A stretch of DNA of 64,000 nt. Origin: Corythucha ciliata. Taxonomy: Eukaryota > Arthropoda > Insecta > Hemiptera > Tingidae. Within the stretch, counting starts at the first letter, position 1; each line of letters opens with the position of its first letter. The notes under the pieces are model-generated. The model searched no databases. It worked only from the letters and a program-made list of their open reading frames with translations, and was not told the origin of the DNA. A program made the translations under genes and the position numbers. Positions 22,341-34,480 of this stretch are shown piece by piece. The stretch covers positions 29,059,253-29,123,252 of the forward strand of contig CM075939.1 in NCBI GenBank assembly GCA_038030265.1, written 5' to 3'.

Positions 22341-23812
22341 GGTTCGGCTGAACTTAGCCGATCATTGTTCACATGAAATTCAATGCATTTTTCCCTCTTA
22401 AGTCCGACTTAATTTTTAGGCTAACCTAAGCCGAGGTGGGAAAATCCACCATATATTTATATTTTTTATTTATTTTTTATTATTATTAACCTCCTCGACT
22501 TTCAACAATGATAAAATATCGCTTTCGTACTGAAATAGTTCTTCCAAAATTCTTACTTTCGCACATTTCCAGCTTTTTGGGACTACTTGATTGTAAAGAA
22601 TAAAGTCGGTCTGTTAAAATATCGTTGTAGTCGCGCTGCTAGTCTTTTGATTTTCAAATTCTGAGTGTATACTTACAGTTTAGCCCCCATTGGTTGGGGT
22701 TGTTTGGTAAATTAAATTAAATCAAATTCTGATTTACGAGCGAATAAACGCAGTTTTTTGCTTAAAAAGGGCAAATTCGTCAATTTCGACTACCAACCTA
22801 TATGTATTTCCAAAGCCCTTTGAAACAATGTTTTTTTTTTTGTTGTTTTCTTAAAAAACGAGATTCATAAATTGAGTAGAGCAGTGTCCTTAAAATATCT
22901 TCATTTGAAGCTTGCCTCTAATTTTGTATAAACAACCGGAAGTATAACGCAATAGTTTGCATTCGACCGTGAATTACGTTGACGAGGGTGCTAGTGTTCC
23001 AACTCTTCTTATATACGAAGCGTCGCACGGGCGATCTAAAAATACAATTTATAAAAAAGAAATAATACCTGTTCCCGTATTTTATCACTGTTGTTATGTT
23101 TAAGTCATAAAAATTGTTTAGATCTACCGGTTAGGTCGCAGAAGAAAAAAGTTATCTCCAACAGATTTGTGAAACTTACTCTGAGTTTGCTTTCATTCCA
23201 CAAAAAAATGTCGCTATCTCCTCAAATAGTACTTGATTTATTAGTCGTGTAATAATTGATTAGAAACAAAAGGCTCTCTTGAAGAAAAATACCAAGAACA
23301 ATTAAATTTAGAATATAATGAGAGAGGACGAGGAAGTTTTCTGCTTAACTGCATACGTGTGAAAACTTATCTTATTTTGTTGGAAATGGAAAAATATTTA
23401 GCAATGATTATTACGAGAAAATGTACGATAAGGTAATTGAGGTCAGCTGGCGTTATTATATTTCTTATACTCTCCTTTCTCGCAAAATAACATTCGTTAG
23501 CTTAGAAACTACGTCTAATTATCCAGATAGTGAAAAATATCTCTCTACCCAATATCAAAGTTTCCTGTCCCGCTTAAAAGGTTCCTGTGTGTTTTCATTT
23601 ACTGATGAACGAAAAATCCCTCCTCGTCCCCTCTTTTAGGAACAGATAAAGGTTTCGTGGGGTCCTTACTCTGGTTTCCACCATTTTGACTCTTGATATC
23701 CAGGTGAAAGTCATAGTAATAAACACTGCAAAAATCAAGATAGAAACATGAAAATGCAGATTCGGTCACTTTTTTATTTACATGCTCCGGGAGCTTGTCC
23801 CACATCTACACA

Positions 23813-23943
23813 GCGTTTTCCATTTGCATAATATTCGGCAGTTCGTTTCCTCTCGTCTTCTCCACTTAACATATAATTTAATTCAGAGAGGACTGGTGGA
23901 AATGAAGTTCCTCGGGCCAGATTTGTGTGCTAACGTAAAACGC
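23813..23943. mobile_element. 131-bp MITE, GCGTTTTC family, copy D
   Basis: It begins GCGTTTTCCATTTGCATAAT and ends GTAAAACGC. The core TCTTCTCCACTTAACATATA and AATTCAGAGAGGACTGGTGG matches copies A-C. This copy keeps both ends and is the best guide to the family's uninterrupted structure. Confidence 0.75.
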
Positions 23944-24908
23944 TATCAGCTTGATGGGGGTCAAGCAAACGTTACAGTCTCAAAAACTGACATCCTCCTC
24001 TAGACTTCAACTGACAACTTCCCCGGAAAAACCTATTAATTTGACCCGAAAATTTCTGGTTTGTCTAAAAATCCGCAGTTGTGGAGCCGGCAGATTTCCC
24101 AATATAATATCTGGAGCCTATTTGATAAAAGTATTTGAATCATCATTGGATCGAAACCGATTACTCTTAAACGCACAGATAGAACACTAGGGGCTTCAAA
24201 ACGCTAATCGCTGAAATCGCGCGATTCCTGCTCATCGTTGGACGGGGCCATAGTCCGTTGAACAAAATATCCTGAGGCCATAAACAGTATTTTAGCTTAG
24301 CTAAAACGGGCTTGGTGATTTGTTCCATCAATCTTTCTGCATGCTTTGCACACTTGCTACACGTCGCAGGGACTGGCTATTTTCCCTAGAATGGTAGCGT
24401 TTTTGTTTGGTGGTCTCTCAAAACCAGGTAATAGGGACACCGGGCAGCGTGATTATATTGTATAGCAAAGCTGATGGTCTCTGGAACGATTCCCCTCTTA
24501 CCTTTTCATATCGCACATTTTATTACAGTGAATACTTTAAAAAAATGATGAAGAGAGGTCAATGAAACACCACTAGGACTTGTTAACGTCCTGTTTTTGC
24601 GCCTATATATATGTGTGCGTGTGGGTTTGAGGGAGGCCCTTAACCGTTTCATTTAAAGCGGAAGTGAAGACAACAGCTGTTTCTCTCCCTTCCCCGCCAG
24701 CCAATGGTATCCAACTTTTTTTTTTTAAATTAGCTGTCGTAGTCGTTGGAGTGTGGTATATCCGTGCTTCCCCGGTGGGTTGCTTGGTACCTTTAAATGA
24801 AAAGGAAGAAGGGAGAGGGGGTTACTCTGGAAATGAAATAGGAGATCTCCTGTTGGAGACCATGTAACAAAAGGTTTGGGTACTGTATAACACAGTGATA
24901 AAGTGAGG

Positions 24909-24952
24909 TTTTTTTTTTTGTTTTTTTGTTTTTTGTTTTTTGTTTTGTTTTG
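24909..24952. repeat. T-rich simple repeat with regular G
   Basis: Runs of four to ten T separated by single G residues extend over about 44 bases, close to (TTTTTTG)n. Confidence 0.85.
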
Positions 24953-27900
24953 TAATTTCATTGTCATTCCCAGTAAAATAATGTATTTTCTAATAATTAA
25001 AATATTACATGGTTGATCATGGTTAATGATGGTGAGGAAGAGGGGTACACAATAACAATCACACATCCCATTAGATTTCTTGACAAATACCTAGAAATTG
25101 AATTTGAGGGGAGTCCAAGCCTTTCAAATTAATAAATTATGCCGTTGAAGGTGTTTTTTCTTTGTTGCCAAGGCCTGAAGAGATGTTTTACTTCTAATCG
25201 GTTGTAGCTCCATCACGATACATCATTTCAGCTCGAGAGCGAAAACTCGTAGAAGTTACCAATTCTATAACACGCTCAATTGAGGCGTGTCAGGAAGATT
25301 GTCCCACCAGCGCACATTTGCCCTGTAGAATCTTAATTTGTTCGAAATGAAATTGTTCTCTGCAATTTACACACAATTTTACAATTTGCAATTCACACAT
25401 AATTTTAAAAATTTCCGAAAGGCTTTTGACAGCCCAAAAACATGGAAAATGAACTTTTTCGAGTTATTCGCTTAGAAGTCGAAAATTTACGGTTAAAACA
25501 ACTTTGAATTTACATTAATTTATTAGGTTCGTGTTCAAAAATAGCTTCAAGAACATTATTTTATTATTTTTAGGACTGTATTCTTCATTATCATTATGCT
25601 CTAATGCTCCTCCACAACTCAGAATGAAGACATCGATCCATCAAGTAGGGGTCGTTTTTAATTTTCTCAGTATCCAAAGGCAATGCCCATGACCAGAAGA
25701 AGGGATAAGGATCTAGGCGCCATTTATGCGAAAACTGCGCCATACCCGTGAAGATCGAACGCCCTGGAATTTTGATTCATTATGTAGATAGCTGCACGTT
25801 ACATTTCGGCTGTCAGTGTTCCTTGTCAAATTTATATTACAGTGCCACATATTGACGGCACATCTATGCAACTGATTCATCTGTTCGTTCGTGAATTCTG
25901 CTAGATTTTTATCAGTTGGGTCGTAGGGCAATGGACAGAATAACACACTGAACGATCCGAAAGCTCTCCGCCCCTTATTGCACCATTTTACGTTATAATA
26001 CTCTATCCCTGTCCCTCCTCATTTACAAGCTAATTGAGTCTGTTCTCGCAGCCTCCAGCCAAAAGCTTCTGTTGTCATTCAAGTGATGTTGAAATTCAGA
26101 TAAAGCGGTTAGTTGGAGAGAATAACGCTCAATGCAGTGAGTGTACTGCTGTGTTGTTGGTAAAGAGTGGTTGGGTAGAATTTATCTAAGCTCAGCGTCA
26201 TTACATTGTATTTCAATGGCTGCAACTGAGTACCAAGTCTTTATACAATCTGAAGCAATTTTAGTACGAAATGCAGTTAGTGTGTGAAGCGGTGGATTTG
26301 CCCAAAACAATTAAATATCTGTAGCAGATTCCGTCCCCTCCGCATGTTATACACGGACACGACCAATACTTTGTCCAATACTGTGTCTTCTTTCTTGGTA
26401 ATTTGTTTGAGATGAATATACTGCACACCATTTCGAGCGTTTAATAATTTGAAATGAGCACGTTAAAGCATGAAAGGTATTCATGCCAAGAACATTTCCG
26501 CTTGTCTCAATGCTAGTGTTAGTCTAAAACAGCCTTCTGGAGTTGGTAGGTTAGATGGATTGGGCGGAAATTTGAATTGCGTGATGTATTTTGCTAAGAA
26601 TAATTGCCCGAGCTAACCTATGTGTAGATATACCTTTTGAAATAATTTTGAACTTTTTTGTGTAAACGTTATACCTAACTGGACTCTAGAAAAAAAATCC
26701 AAGGCTTCGCTTTTTAAAATTGGAGCTCATCTTTTAATTGATATTGGTTATGCGCATCCTTGAATACTTCGAAATGTATTTAATTTATATGAACAGAACC
26801 TTGGTTCAGTTTGAGCAAACACCCTAATTTACGCCTCTTTTGGTATCTATCACACCTTTTCACGCATTATAGGGAAATTCGTCTGCTGTAACACCTTTAA
26901 AAGTTGATTGGATTTGATGGTGGCTCAGATGGAGCAAAAAAATCTACCGCGATAACGACTCAACTCTCCCATTGCATAGACGCTCTCCTTTTTCTCCTTC
27001 CCATCTTATCTTATGATTTCTTCTCTCCTTTCTTGTTCATCCCTCAGGATTATTCTCCTGATTTCTCCCCTTCTTCTTCCTCTTCTTTTTACACGTTCAT
27101 ATATACTCATCTCAATTTTCATCTTCTTGAAGCAGTAGAAGTGAAATATGGGACTGGGTTGGATTGTGCCCCCAGTCCCGCCGCAGTTTGAGATTCAACT
27201 TGTGCGAGAGGAGTTTAATTTTAAACTTCGGGGATGGCAGATGTGTGTGCGAGTTTGAAAGCCATTGTGTGGCTCACGACCCTCCTTTATTTCTTTTCCT
27301 TTTTTTCCCATTCTATATTTTTTAGAGCAGCAGTATAGTCCAAGGAGAAGCTCTTCAAATACTATGAAAGAAAATTGGTGCATAAATGCTGTGATTGAGA
27401 AGTGGGGAAGATTAAATGCGGGTTCATGTTAGAGCTCCTGGTCTTATCTTGGTATTTCGTCTTTTTAAATGGCTCTTCAGAGTGTGTGTTGTAGTACACG
27501 TCTGATTTTGCTTTTCATAGCTGACTCATTCTATAGGGGTCGTTTTTTTTTTACTAGACACCCTCTGGGCCTTTGCCTCAACTAGTCACCACCGTTTGCC
27601 ATACGAATTTGTCTTTTATGTTATTTTGTTGCTTTTTGCACCAAAAGATGTTTATGTGGTTATATCTCATGATATAACTGATGATTTGAATGAGTTTTTT
27701 GTGAAAGATGAGTCGTAAATCCATGATAACAGGGGGCGGGGGCACACGTATAGGTTGCAATCCTTTAGAAGAACGTTCGATAAAAATGCTAAACCGCGTC
27801 TCGGCCGTAAAAATGCCATGCTGGTTTTCTAACGCCCTTTGTATATTACTATTCTGTCCCTACTCTTCTGTTATACTTTGGAAAGAGACTTTTCACCCTC

Positions 27901-28424
27901 CTCCTGACCCTTTATCATCTTTCTTTTCGCTTTTTCCCCCTCCGAAACAAGGCCAGAGTGAGAACTATCAGACTATCACAGATGCAGAAAAGAGTCATTC
28001 TCTTGTCATTTCAATCTTGTAAGTTATAAGTTTGGGTCTGAAGAGTTGAGTAAGTTTCTCTCTGTGAAGATGGTTGCTAAAATTCTACTTTGAACGGTAC
28101 TAAATTTTGGGAGTACCTAATTGTTAAAAAAATGGGATCTAATTGGACGCTATCCTTTTTTGTTGGGTCCTTAATTTATTCAGGTCGGGTTAAAACAGTA
28201 CTCCAAATCGCTGAGCACCTTCTCAACCGTCACTTCTCTCGTATTGATTCTCAACGTGACTTTTATCAGAATATTTTAAATCGAGTTTGAAAAGCAATTA
28301 CTCCGTAGCTTGGAATTCATTAGGATAGTTTTATTTTCCCCATTTTTTCCAATTTGTAAAATGATGTAAAACCAATTGGTTTTACTGTACAAACTGCATT
28401 TTAATTAAGGCTATGTGATTTCAG

Positions 28425-28551
28425 GTTATAATGGGTGACAGACCAGCGGCAGAACGAGCTTGTAAAGACCCCAATCCTATTATCGATGGCCGAAAGGCCA
28501 ATGTAAATTTAGCAATACTAGGAGCTAAACCTCGAGGAAACTTGCAACCAG
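28425..28551 (+). CDS. Rbm24: RBM24/RBM38-family protein, coding exon 2 (end of RRM)
   Basis: This exon encodes residues 94-135 plus the first base of codon 136. It opens with [18 protein letters not shown], continues with [19 protein letters not shown], and ends in GNLQP. It completes RNP1 (RGYGFVIM, residues 89-96) across the intron and supplies the last helix and strand of the RRM. The match to vertebrate RBM24/RBM38 ([20 protein letters not shown] and ANVNLAYLGAKPR) is nearly complete. The acceptor is a pyrimidine-rich tract ending TTTCAG and the donor is GTGAGT. The phase-0 entry joins exon 1 exactly at Phe93-Val94. The exon is 127 bp. No stop or frameshift is present. Confidence 0.95.
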
Positions 28552-31009
28552 GTGAGTCCTTCAGTATTCTCCCCCCTCCCCCCCTAAAGGTTTTATCCGT
28601 TCTTTTCTTCTCACCCAACTTCACTGCCTCAAACTGTTAACGTTCGATTCATATTCGAAAGGTGGTTTTATGCTGAAAATACATATTTTATGGAGAGCCG
28701 CGACGATCCTAAACGGTTGAAATGGGGAAAGTGTTGAATTCATCCCTTTGCAAAGTCACGTCCGTTGGTGTGCTGCTCTTCTCCCAGTTCTAAACTTGTT
28801 AGGGAATCGAAAAAAAAGGTCATTGCACGACCCTAAAACACCATAAAAAATACGTGTTTCATTTCTCGACTGATCCTTAAAGTTGCTGCGTTTGATGATA
28901 GTTTTGTAAAATGGATTGAAAAAAAGTGACTGACGTGGAACAAGATTGGACTGATGTTTTTCTTTAAACATTATCCTTATGGACAATGTTTTTTTGCTTC
29001 TCACTTCTAGCATTAGGCAAGTGAACTACGTGCATTACTTGGATTTGGGCCTTCATGCTCCCTCTTTTTATTCAAGTTGAGGGAAATGGAAGGGTCGAGA
29101 GAAAGGTTGAGTCCACACCTGCTCACCGTAAACATGTGTCCTAAACTTTCCTCTAACAACTAATTTTTTGAGTCTCAATGTATCCGTCCGTGAGTGAGAC
29201 AATTTTTGACGCTCCTTTTGAAAATCACCCCCTCCCCACAGTACGTTGGATCCTGCCTGAGGGCTGGTTACCCCTTTCTTTATTATTCATATCTAGTTAA
29301 AAAGTTCATTCACCTTGTTTTTACTTCCATGTTTTTATCAGTTCCCTAAAATTATATTTTCTAAACGAATCGTAGATAAGAATTCCTAAAGGTAGCGAGC
29401 CCTGTCTTATAATTCGTTTTCTTGTAGTGGAGCCTTCTGTAGTTCACCTTTGTAGATTTGTGTACGATTTATAATGACCATTATTGCCCATTGTTGCTGT
29501 ATGATTGCCTGTTTTATTTACTTTTATTTTGTAAGCTAATAAGGCCCCCGGACTTATTTGAAAATTTCGGTATTTCCTGCACCACTGAATGGCCTCAAAA
29601 CACTGTCGGCTTCGGTCACAGTGCTGTGCGACCACCCTCGCCCGTGCTAGGGAGGCGATATGCAGTGTTGAGCTTTTCAGCACAGCCAGTGCGGTTCCTG
29701 GGGGCCTGTCCTTCAAAGTTAACAACAGTCAATTGATGTATTGTTATCAACAGTCGTTTTCTAGTTGTCGAGATCGTTTTGTGTGTTGGTGTTCCCGTAA
29801 TGGTGTCAATTCCCATTCGTGAACAGTCCTCGTATTCCCTTAAGGCAGTTACATATTCGCGTGAGTGAAGAGGAAAAATGTGAGGCGTGATAGGAAACGA
29901 CTCGTACATGGAGACAGACACCGGGGCTAATGAGGTTATTTGAACGGACTGTTATCTGCATGTGAATCGTGATAAGGTAACCTTTGTGTGACCTACACCT
30001 ACGTGAAAAAAGTTAGCTCCGATGTCCGGAACTCCCCGTACACACACTGCTCACCTTACGAGTTCGCGGAAATCTGGTGCTCCCTATCCGTTTGACTCGA
30101 ACCAAAAACCGTCCCACTGAAATTGTGTTTGTGTGCCTAGTGATTGTGACTGAAGGGGCTAAAGACGGCGCATTTCCGCGCTCGTGTTGTGTATTGACTT
30201 AACTCCTAATTCCCCAGTCCACTACCTGAATAAGCCACTGCATAGCGCTTGTGTAGCAACTCACCATATTTGGTCTCTCAAATCAGTATTATTGGGTCTT
30301 GATCATTGCTTTCTGAATTCGACCCTTAGGGCTTCGCAATTATTATGATCACGTGAAGCCAAACTTCGTGTTCACCTGTTCATAATTAATCGCATAATAT
30401 GTTCCCCCCTGATCTTCATTCATTGGTTAAAGGGAGAACAAATGAAATACTATGATCATTAGTAAGCCCAGTGCTTACTATATTACGATATTCATCAGTT
30501 ATCGTACATGCGGCATATACTATACATATACATAATGTTAAAAACGTTTTATTCATCGACCAGGGAGCGGCATAGCTTAACCAAAGCGTTCCTAATAATA
30601 AATAGGAATTCGGTGAAATTACTACTATTGTTATCCTTACATGCTAACGGGAATAATATTATTTAAATGAACTGCCGAAGAGAGGGAAGGTCCGGAAGGT
30701 CATAGTATAACGCCAAATAATGATATTCTTTCTCTCTTTCCTCTTTCTGTCAATTTCTTTCTGGAAGAAGTTTGTGAGGATGGGGAGAAAGGGTTCAGGG
30801 AAATGACTATGATGAGTCATTTCCAATGCTATCAAGCCCTCAAGGGACTGTCGTGGTTTTGTGGAATGGGGGACGGGAACTTTTTTGTGGGGATATCATA
30901 GTGATGTGTAAAAGGATGAGTGGGGGAGCTTCCTTCGCCTTTTTTTGCCATGGTCAATAGTCCTTGATTAAGTTCAGTATATTTCGATTCAAAACTGATG
31001 ATTCACGAA

Positions 31010-31127
31010 ATCGGGGACGGCCACCTTTTGTTTGACATCCAAGTTTTTTCGAACTGGACCGGCGCGGCGGGGGCAGGATTTCTATAGAAACGTTGCCATT
31101 TTAAGACCACGCCTGACTCGGATATAA
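31010..31127. repeat. GGACAC-family MITE, copy 2, inverted and diverged
   Basis: Read on the minus strand it matches 22216-22340: CGTTTCTATAGAAATCCTGC, the CCGCC-rich part, the ATCCAAG segment and the terminal AAGGTGGCCGTCCCCGAT. Many substitutions separate the two copies. Confidence 0.5.
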
Positions 31128-32697
31128 CGACCAAATTTCACAGAAATCCGCCGTAGAAGAATGCTGGCTTCGCAAATGCCTAGTTCCTTTTATGAGGTAT
31201 TTTTAACCTAGAATACTTTTTCGAATAAGCATTGCGTCTCACAAACTGCCTACCAAAGTAGGCAACTGCCTGCAAGACAGAACTGCTCTTGTAGACTGGA
31301 CTTTTTTTCCTTTTCTCAAGTCTTCAAGGTGCTAGTCCATAGCTATTTAGCGTATCGCTTACGCTAGATCTTGCATTTTTTTTTTCCCTTCAGCTTTCGT
31401 GCAATATTGATTGAAAACGTATTACTTTTGGCTAGGGCACGAGGGCGGCGCTAAAAGGCCTACATAACAGGGGCGCACATTAGGTAGAAGCAATGCTAAT
31501 AGCATCCTTAAATGTAATGTTATGTAATTATAATAAAATATAAATTGGGTGCAGATCGCACGCTTCATTAAAGTAGGTGCCCTTCTTCTCCCATCAGATC
31601 CCTCTAATAAAACCCTTCTGCTAAAAGGACCCAATTACCAAGGGGTTTAAAAAGAAAATGCCATTATTACTTCTGGCGTTTTATCCGATAATCTATTCCC
31701 TTTAATTTTAAGAGAGAAAAAAACAAGGTCGTGAGAGGGACTCTGATCTGAGCGAATTAACAAACTAAAAACTGCGAGCTTGTCCCCTTTGTATAAGCAA
31801 ATGGAAAGGTTCGTAGACTGGAAGGGTCGTATACGTTAATCCTCGAAGGGATTACCTTAAACTTGGACAAATTCCAAATTCTCTCCAACGCCTCTTTGGG
31901 AATAACGGTGTTGGCGGTACAGGTCCTGTATATACTTCCGAGGAGTATGAATGGATTAGACGGCACGTGGTATATCGTTCTACGGAATTGGAAGCCAATC
32001 ATTTCTTTATTTTGTTGGAGCGTCTTTAAGGGAGTTATTTATACGACACGAACGGTTTATGGGCCTCGGACGAAAAAATGTAAAACTCGATAACCAAACA
32101 AAAATTTCACAGACGTTTATTTCTAATTAGGTAGCAGAAAGTATTTCAAGTTTGATAGTCGATAATTAAGGTTATAGTCGGTGAGAAACCCACCTTCAAA
32201 GTTAAGTGTGAGGACTAATAAAGTGGACCGACTAATAAATAAAACTATCAGAGCGTTCAAACATTGTCCCGCTCGACTCTCTCAAACACTTACAGTAGGA
32301 ACTCTCCAGTAATTTTGGTAAAAACAAATCAACTTCAAGAGTCGTGATTAACCCGACGAATGTTAGATTCGTCAGGTTTTCTACCCATCCACTGACTTTC
32401 AATCAACTTAATCACTTCGCCCTCCTTCCAGACAACCTTTATAACCACGCCACAAATGTGGACGTGACTTTTCCTTTTCAAGAAATTCACTAACAAGACC
32501 ATGAACCTTCTTTCTCATAAGTCTCTTAGGAACTCTTTTCTGGAAAATTTATGTTCCAGTTGGGGTTTCCCTTTTGTTTTCCATGTAGGATTGTGATTGT
32601 GTGAAAAGTACATGCTTAGAAATAAAGAAAACCTTTTTTTTTGCTTGCAGCTTCGTCTTTACGTTATGGATATTCCTAATTATGTGACATAGGGCCA

Positions 32698-32820
32698 ATT
32701 TCACCACCGGGAGTTAGGTTGGAGTTACCTAACTCTAACATTGTTTACATAAATAGTGACGCCTTTTTTCAGTTAATTCTGAGTTAACGTAACTCAAACC
32801 TTAACTCTCGGTGGTGAAAT
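32698..32820. mobile_element. 123-bp MITE with ATTTCACCACCG ends
   Basis: ATTTCACCACCGGGAGTTAG at the left and CTCTCGGTGGTGAAAT at the right are inverted, and the inner arms GTTACCTAACTC and GAGTTAACGTAAC also pair. Nearly the whole element can fold back. It is non-coding. Confidence 0.75.
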
Positions 32821-32934
32821 CCACCAATAGTAAATGAAATGCTTGTCAATCGAACTATTGATAGGTTTCTCTGCATAAAGTTGATATCTGTGAATTGTTC
32901 GAACCCCCTAAAGCCTCTCAAATCTGATAAAGGC

Positions 32935-33075
32935 CCGGCCACACAATCATGCTGTATTTGCCGAATGCCGAATATTCCCGAGACCGCGAATAGACCCGAG
33001 TAAATCGACTCGGTGTTCGGCGACTAAAAACACCCTGGCCGCACAATGCTGTATTTGCCAAGTTCCTTTCCTTGT
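32935..33075. repeat. Two tandem partial copies of a GCCGG-type terminus
   Basis: CCGGCCACACAATCATGCTG, followed by TATTTGCC, at 32935 is repeated at about 33035 as TGGCCGCACAATGCTGTATT followed by TGCCAAGT. Both resemble the left end of the 7767-9761 element (GCCGGATACACACATGCGGT, then ACTTGCCAAGT). This suggests related ends or a solo terminus duplicated in tandem. Confidence 0.45.
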
Positions 33076-34480
33076 CTCAGGAAGGAGACGAATATTTGGG
33101 CGAGTACCTAAGTTCAGTCGTCATTTCATGCCAATTTCAATCCACTTCCACGATTCGTGAATGGAATTTCTCATTTTTAGTACGATGCAAACCCCAACAA
33201 CCGAAGTAAAAGTTTCCCTTCAACGCCAAATTGTTCCTACAACCCACATATTGATTGGTAAAAAGTTCCATCATTTGGAGCTAAGTACGGGTTTGGGTGG
33301 GAGGGGGTAATAAGTTAGTAAATTCTTATTTTGTTCCAGTATTTCTCAAATATGTATTTCGAAATCTCTGAGGTTTAGCGTGAAAATGTGCATTTACAAA
33401 TGTAATCTTCATCATAGGGCGCAATGGGAAAAAAGGGAAATGAACAAACCAATACAAAGAAAAATTCGACCTTATTTTCCTCCATCCTATTCAATTTCTG
33501 GGAAATGCTCACCGAGTGACTTGCCGATAGTATGGCCAGCTCTTTTACTCGTTCCTTGACAAATATTCGTCGTTATAATAATTAGACTAACAGCAAATTT
33601 CCCGCCAAAATTGCCGTATCCGTGAAGCAAAACTGTCTTAATTCAACTTATTCATTCAAGATTGGTTGATGGTTGAAGGAGGTCTGTGAGGGAATAAGGA
33701 AAAAACCCACCGAGGCAGCCATCTTCTTGAGATGGATGAACTCGCTTGTGAGAGAGAATCAGAATGAGGACTAATTGAAGCCCATGTGGCTGTAATAACT
33801 CCCGCGGCGGCTAGTTTACGGGGAATCTTATAGTGCTGATCGATCCCTACAATATCTCCTGCGATTTAACATCCATATAGAGTAGCTCTTCCGCAATTAA
33901 CTTCAGCAACCAGGCAACCACCGACGGCATTCTCTTCTCTTTATCAACATTGAAAGCCCCCCCCCCCCAGGAAACGCCGCGAAAATCAAACTCCTCGTCG
34001 CTCTAAAAAGCCAATCTCGATCCCGATATTTGTCTTCCCAGCATCAACAACACCGTGGCTCCTGGTGCTGTAAATATCAGTATCAATTCGGGGAAATGAC
34101 TCGTAAATGCGAGTCACCGTAATGTTTCAGTCGAATTCACATCGTGTTCTTGGTCTATCGACTTTCCGAATATCTGTAGCGCGAGGATGTCTCTAAAACG
34201 GTCATCAGCACTTGATTTCGGCTTTTGGAGTTGTGCCCTCAAATGGTTTTCGCGCTGTGCAATGCACCCCAACCGTTTCAGACGTTCGTCAGTAAGGTCA
34301 CGAGGGGTAAGTCTAGCTAAGTAAGGTCAATGACATGATTGAAGATGACGACACGATGTCGCATTCGTGTGAATGCGAACCTAATCCTTCAAAATGCGAG
34401 TCAAGTCGCAACAGTCTACAATGCCTTGGGCATCTAATTTCATGTGAATCATATGATGATGTGAAACCACTACGTTAATA

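Larger units (their letters stand above)
3037..28424 (+). other. Intron 1 of the RBM24-like gene
   Basis: The intron is bounded by donor GTAAGT and acceptor TTTCAG, at phase 0, and is about 25.4 kb long. It holds the small TIR elements, tRNA-derived repeats and tandem arrays listed separately (5595-5732, 7049-7182, 7767-9761, 11349-11462, 11641-11846, 12496-13260, 16137-17179, 19776-21320, 22216-22340, 23813-23943). I saw no coding exon or structured RNA in the stretches 3067-5590, 5740-7040, 9770-11340, 13270-16130, 17180-19370, 21420-22210 and 23950-28420. These contain AT-rich unique-looking DNA, homopolymer runs and pyrimidine-rich tracts. No second gene is supported on either strand. Confidence 0.85.

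Noticed and set aside
25713..25946. Minus-strand frame with several Cys and Asn residues that looks protein-like
   Set aside because: No family was recognised, there is no supporting splice site or neighbour, and the length is within chance expectation for a window this size.
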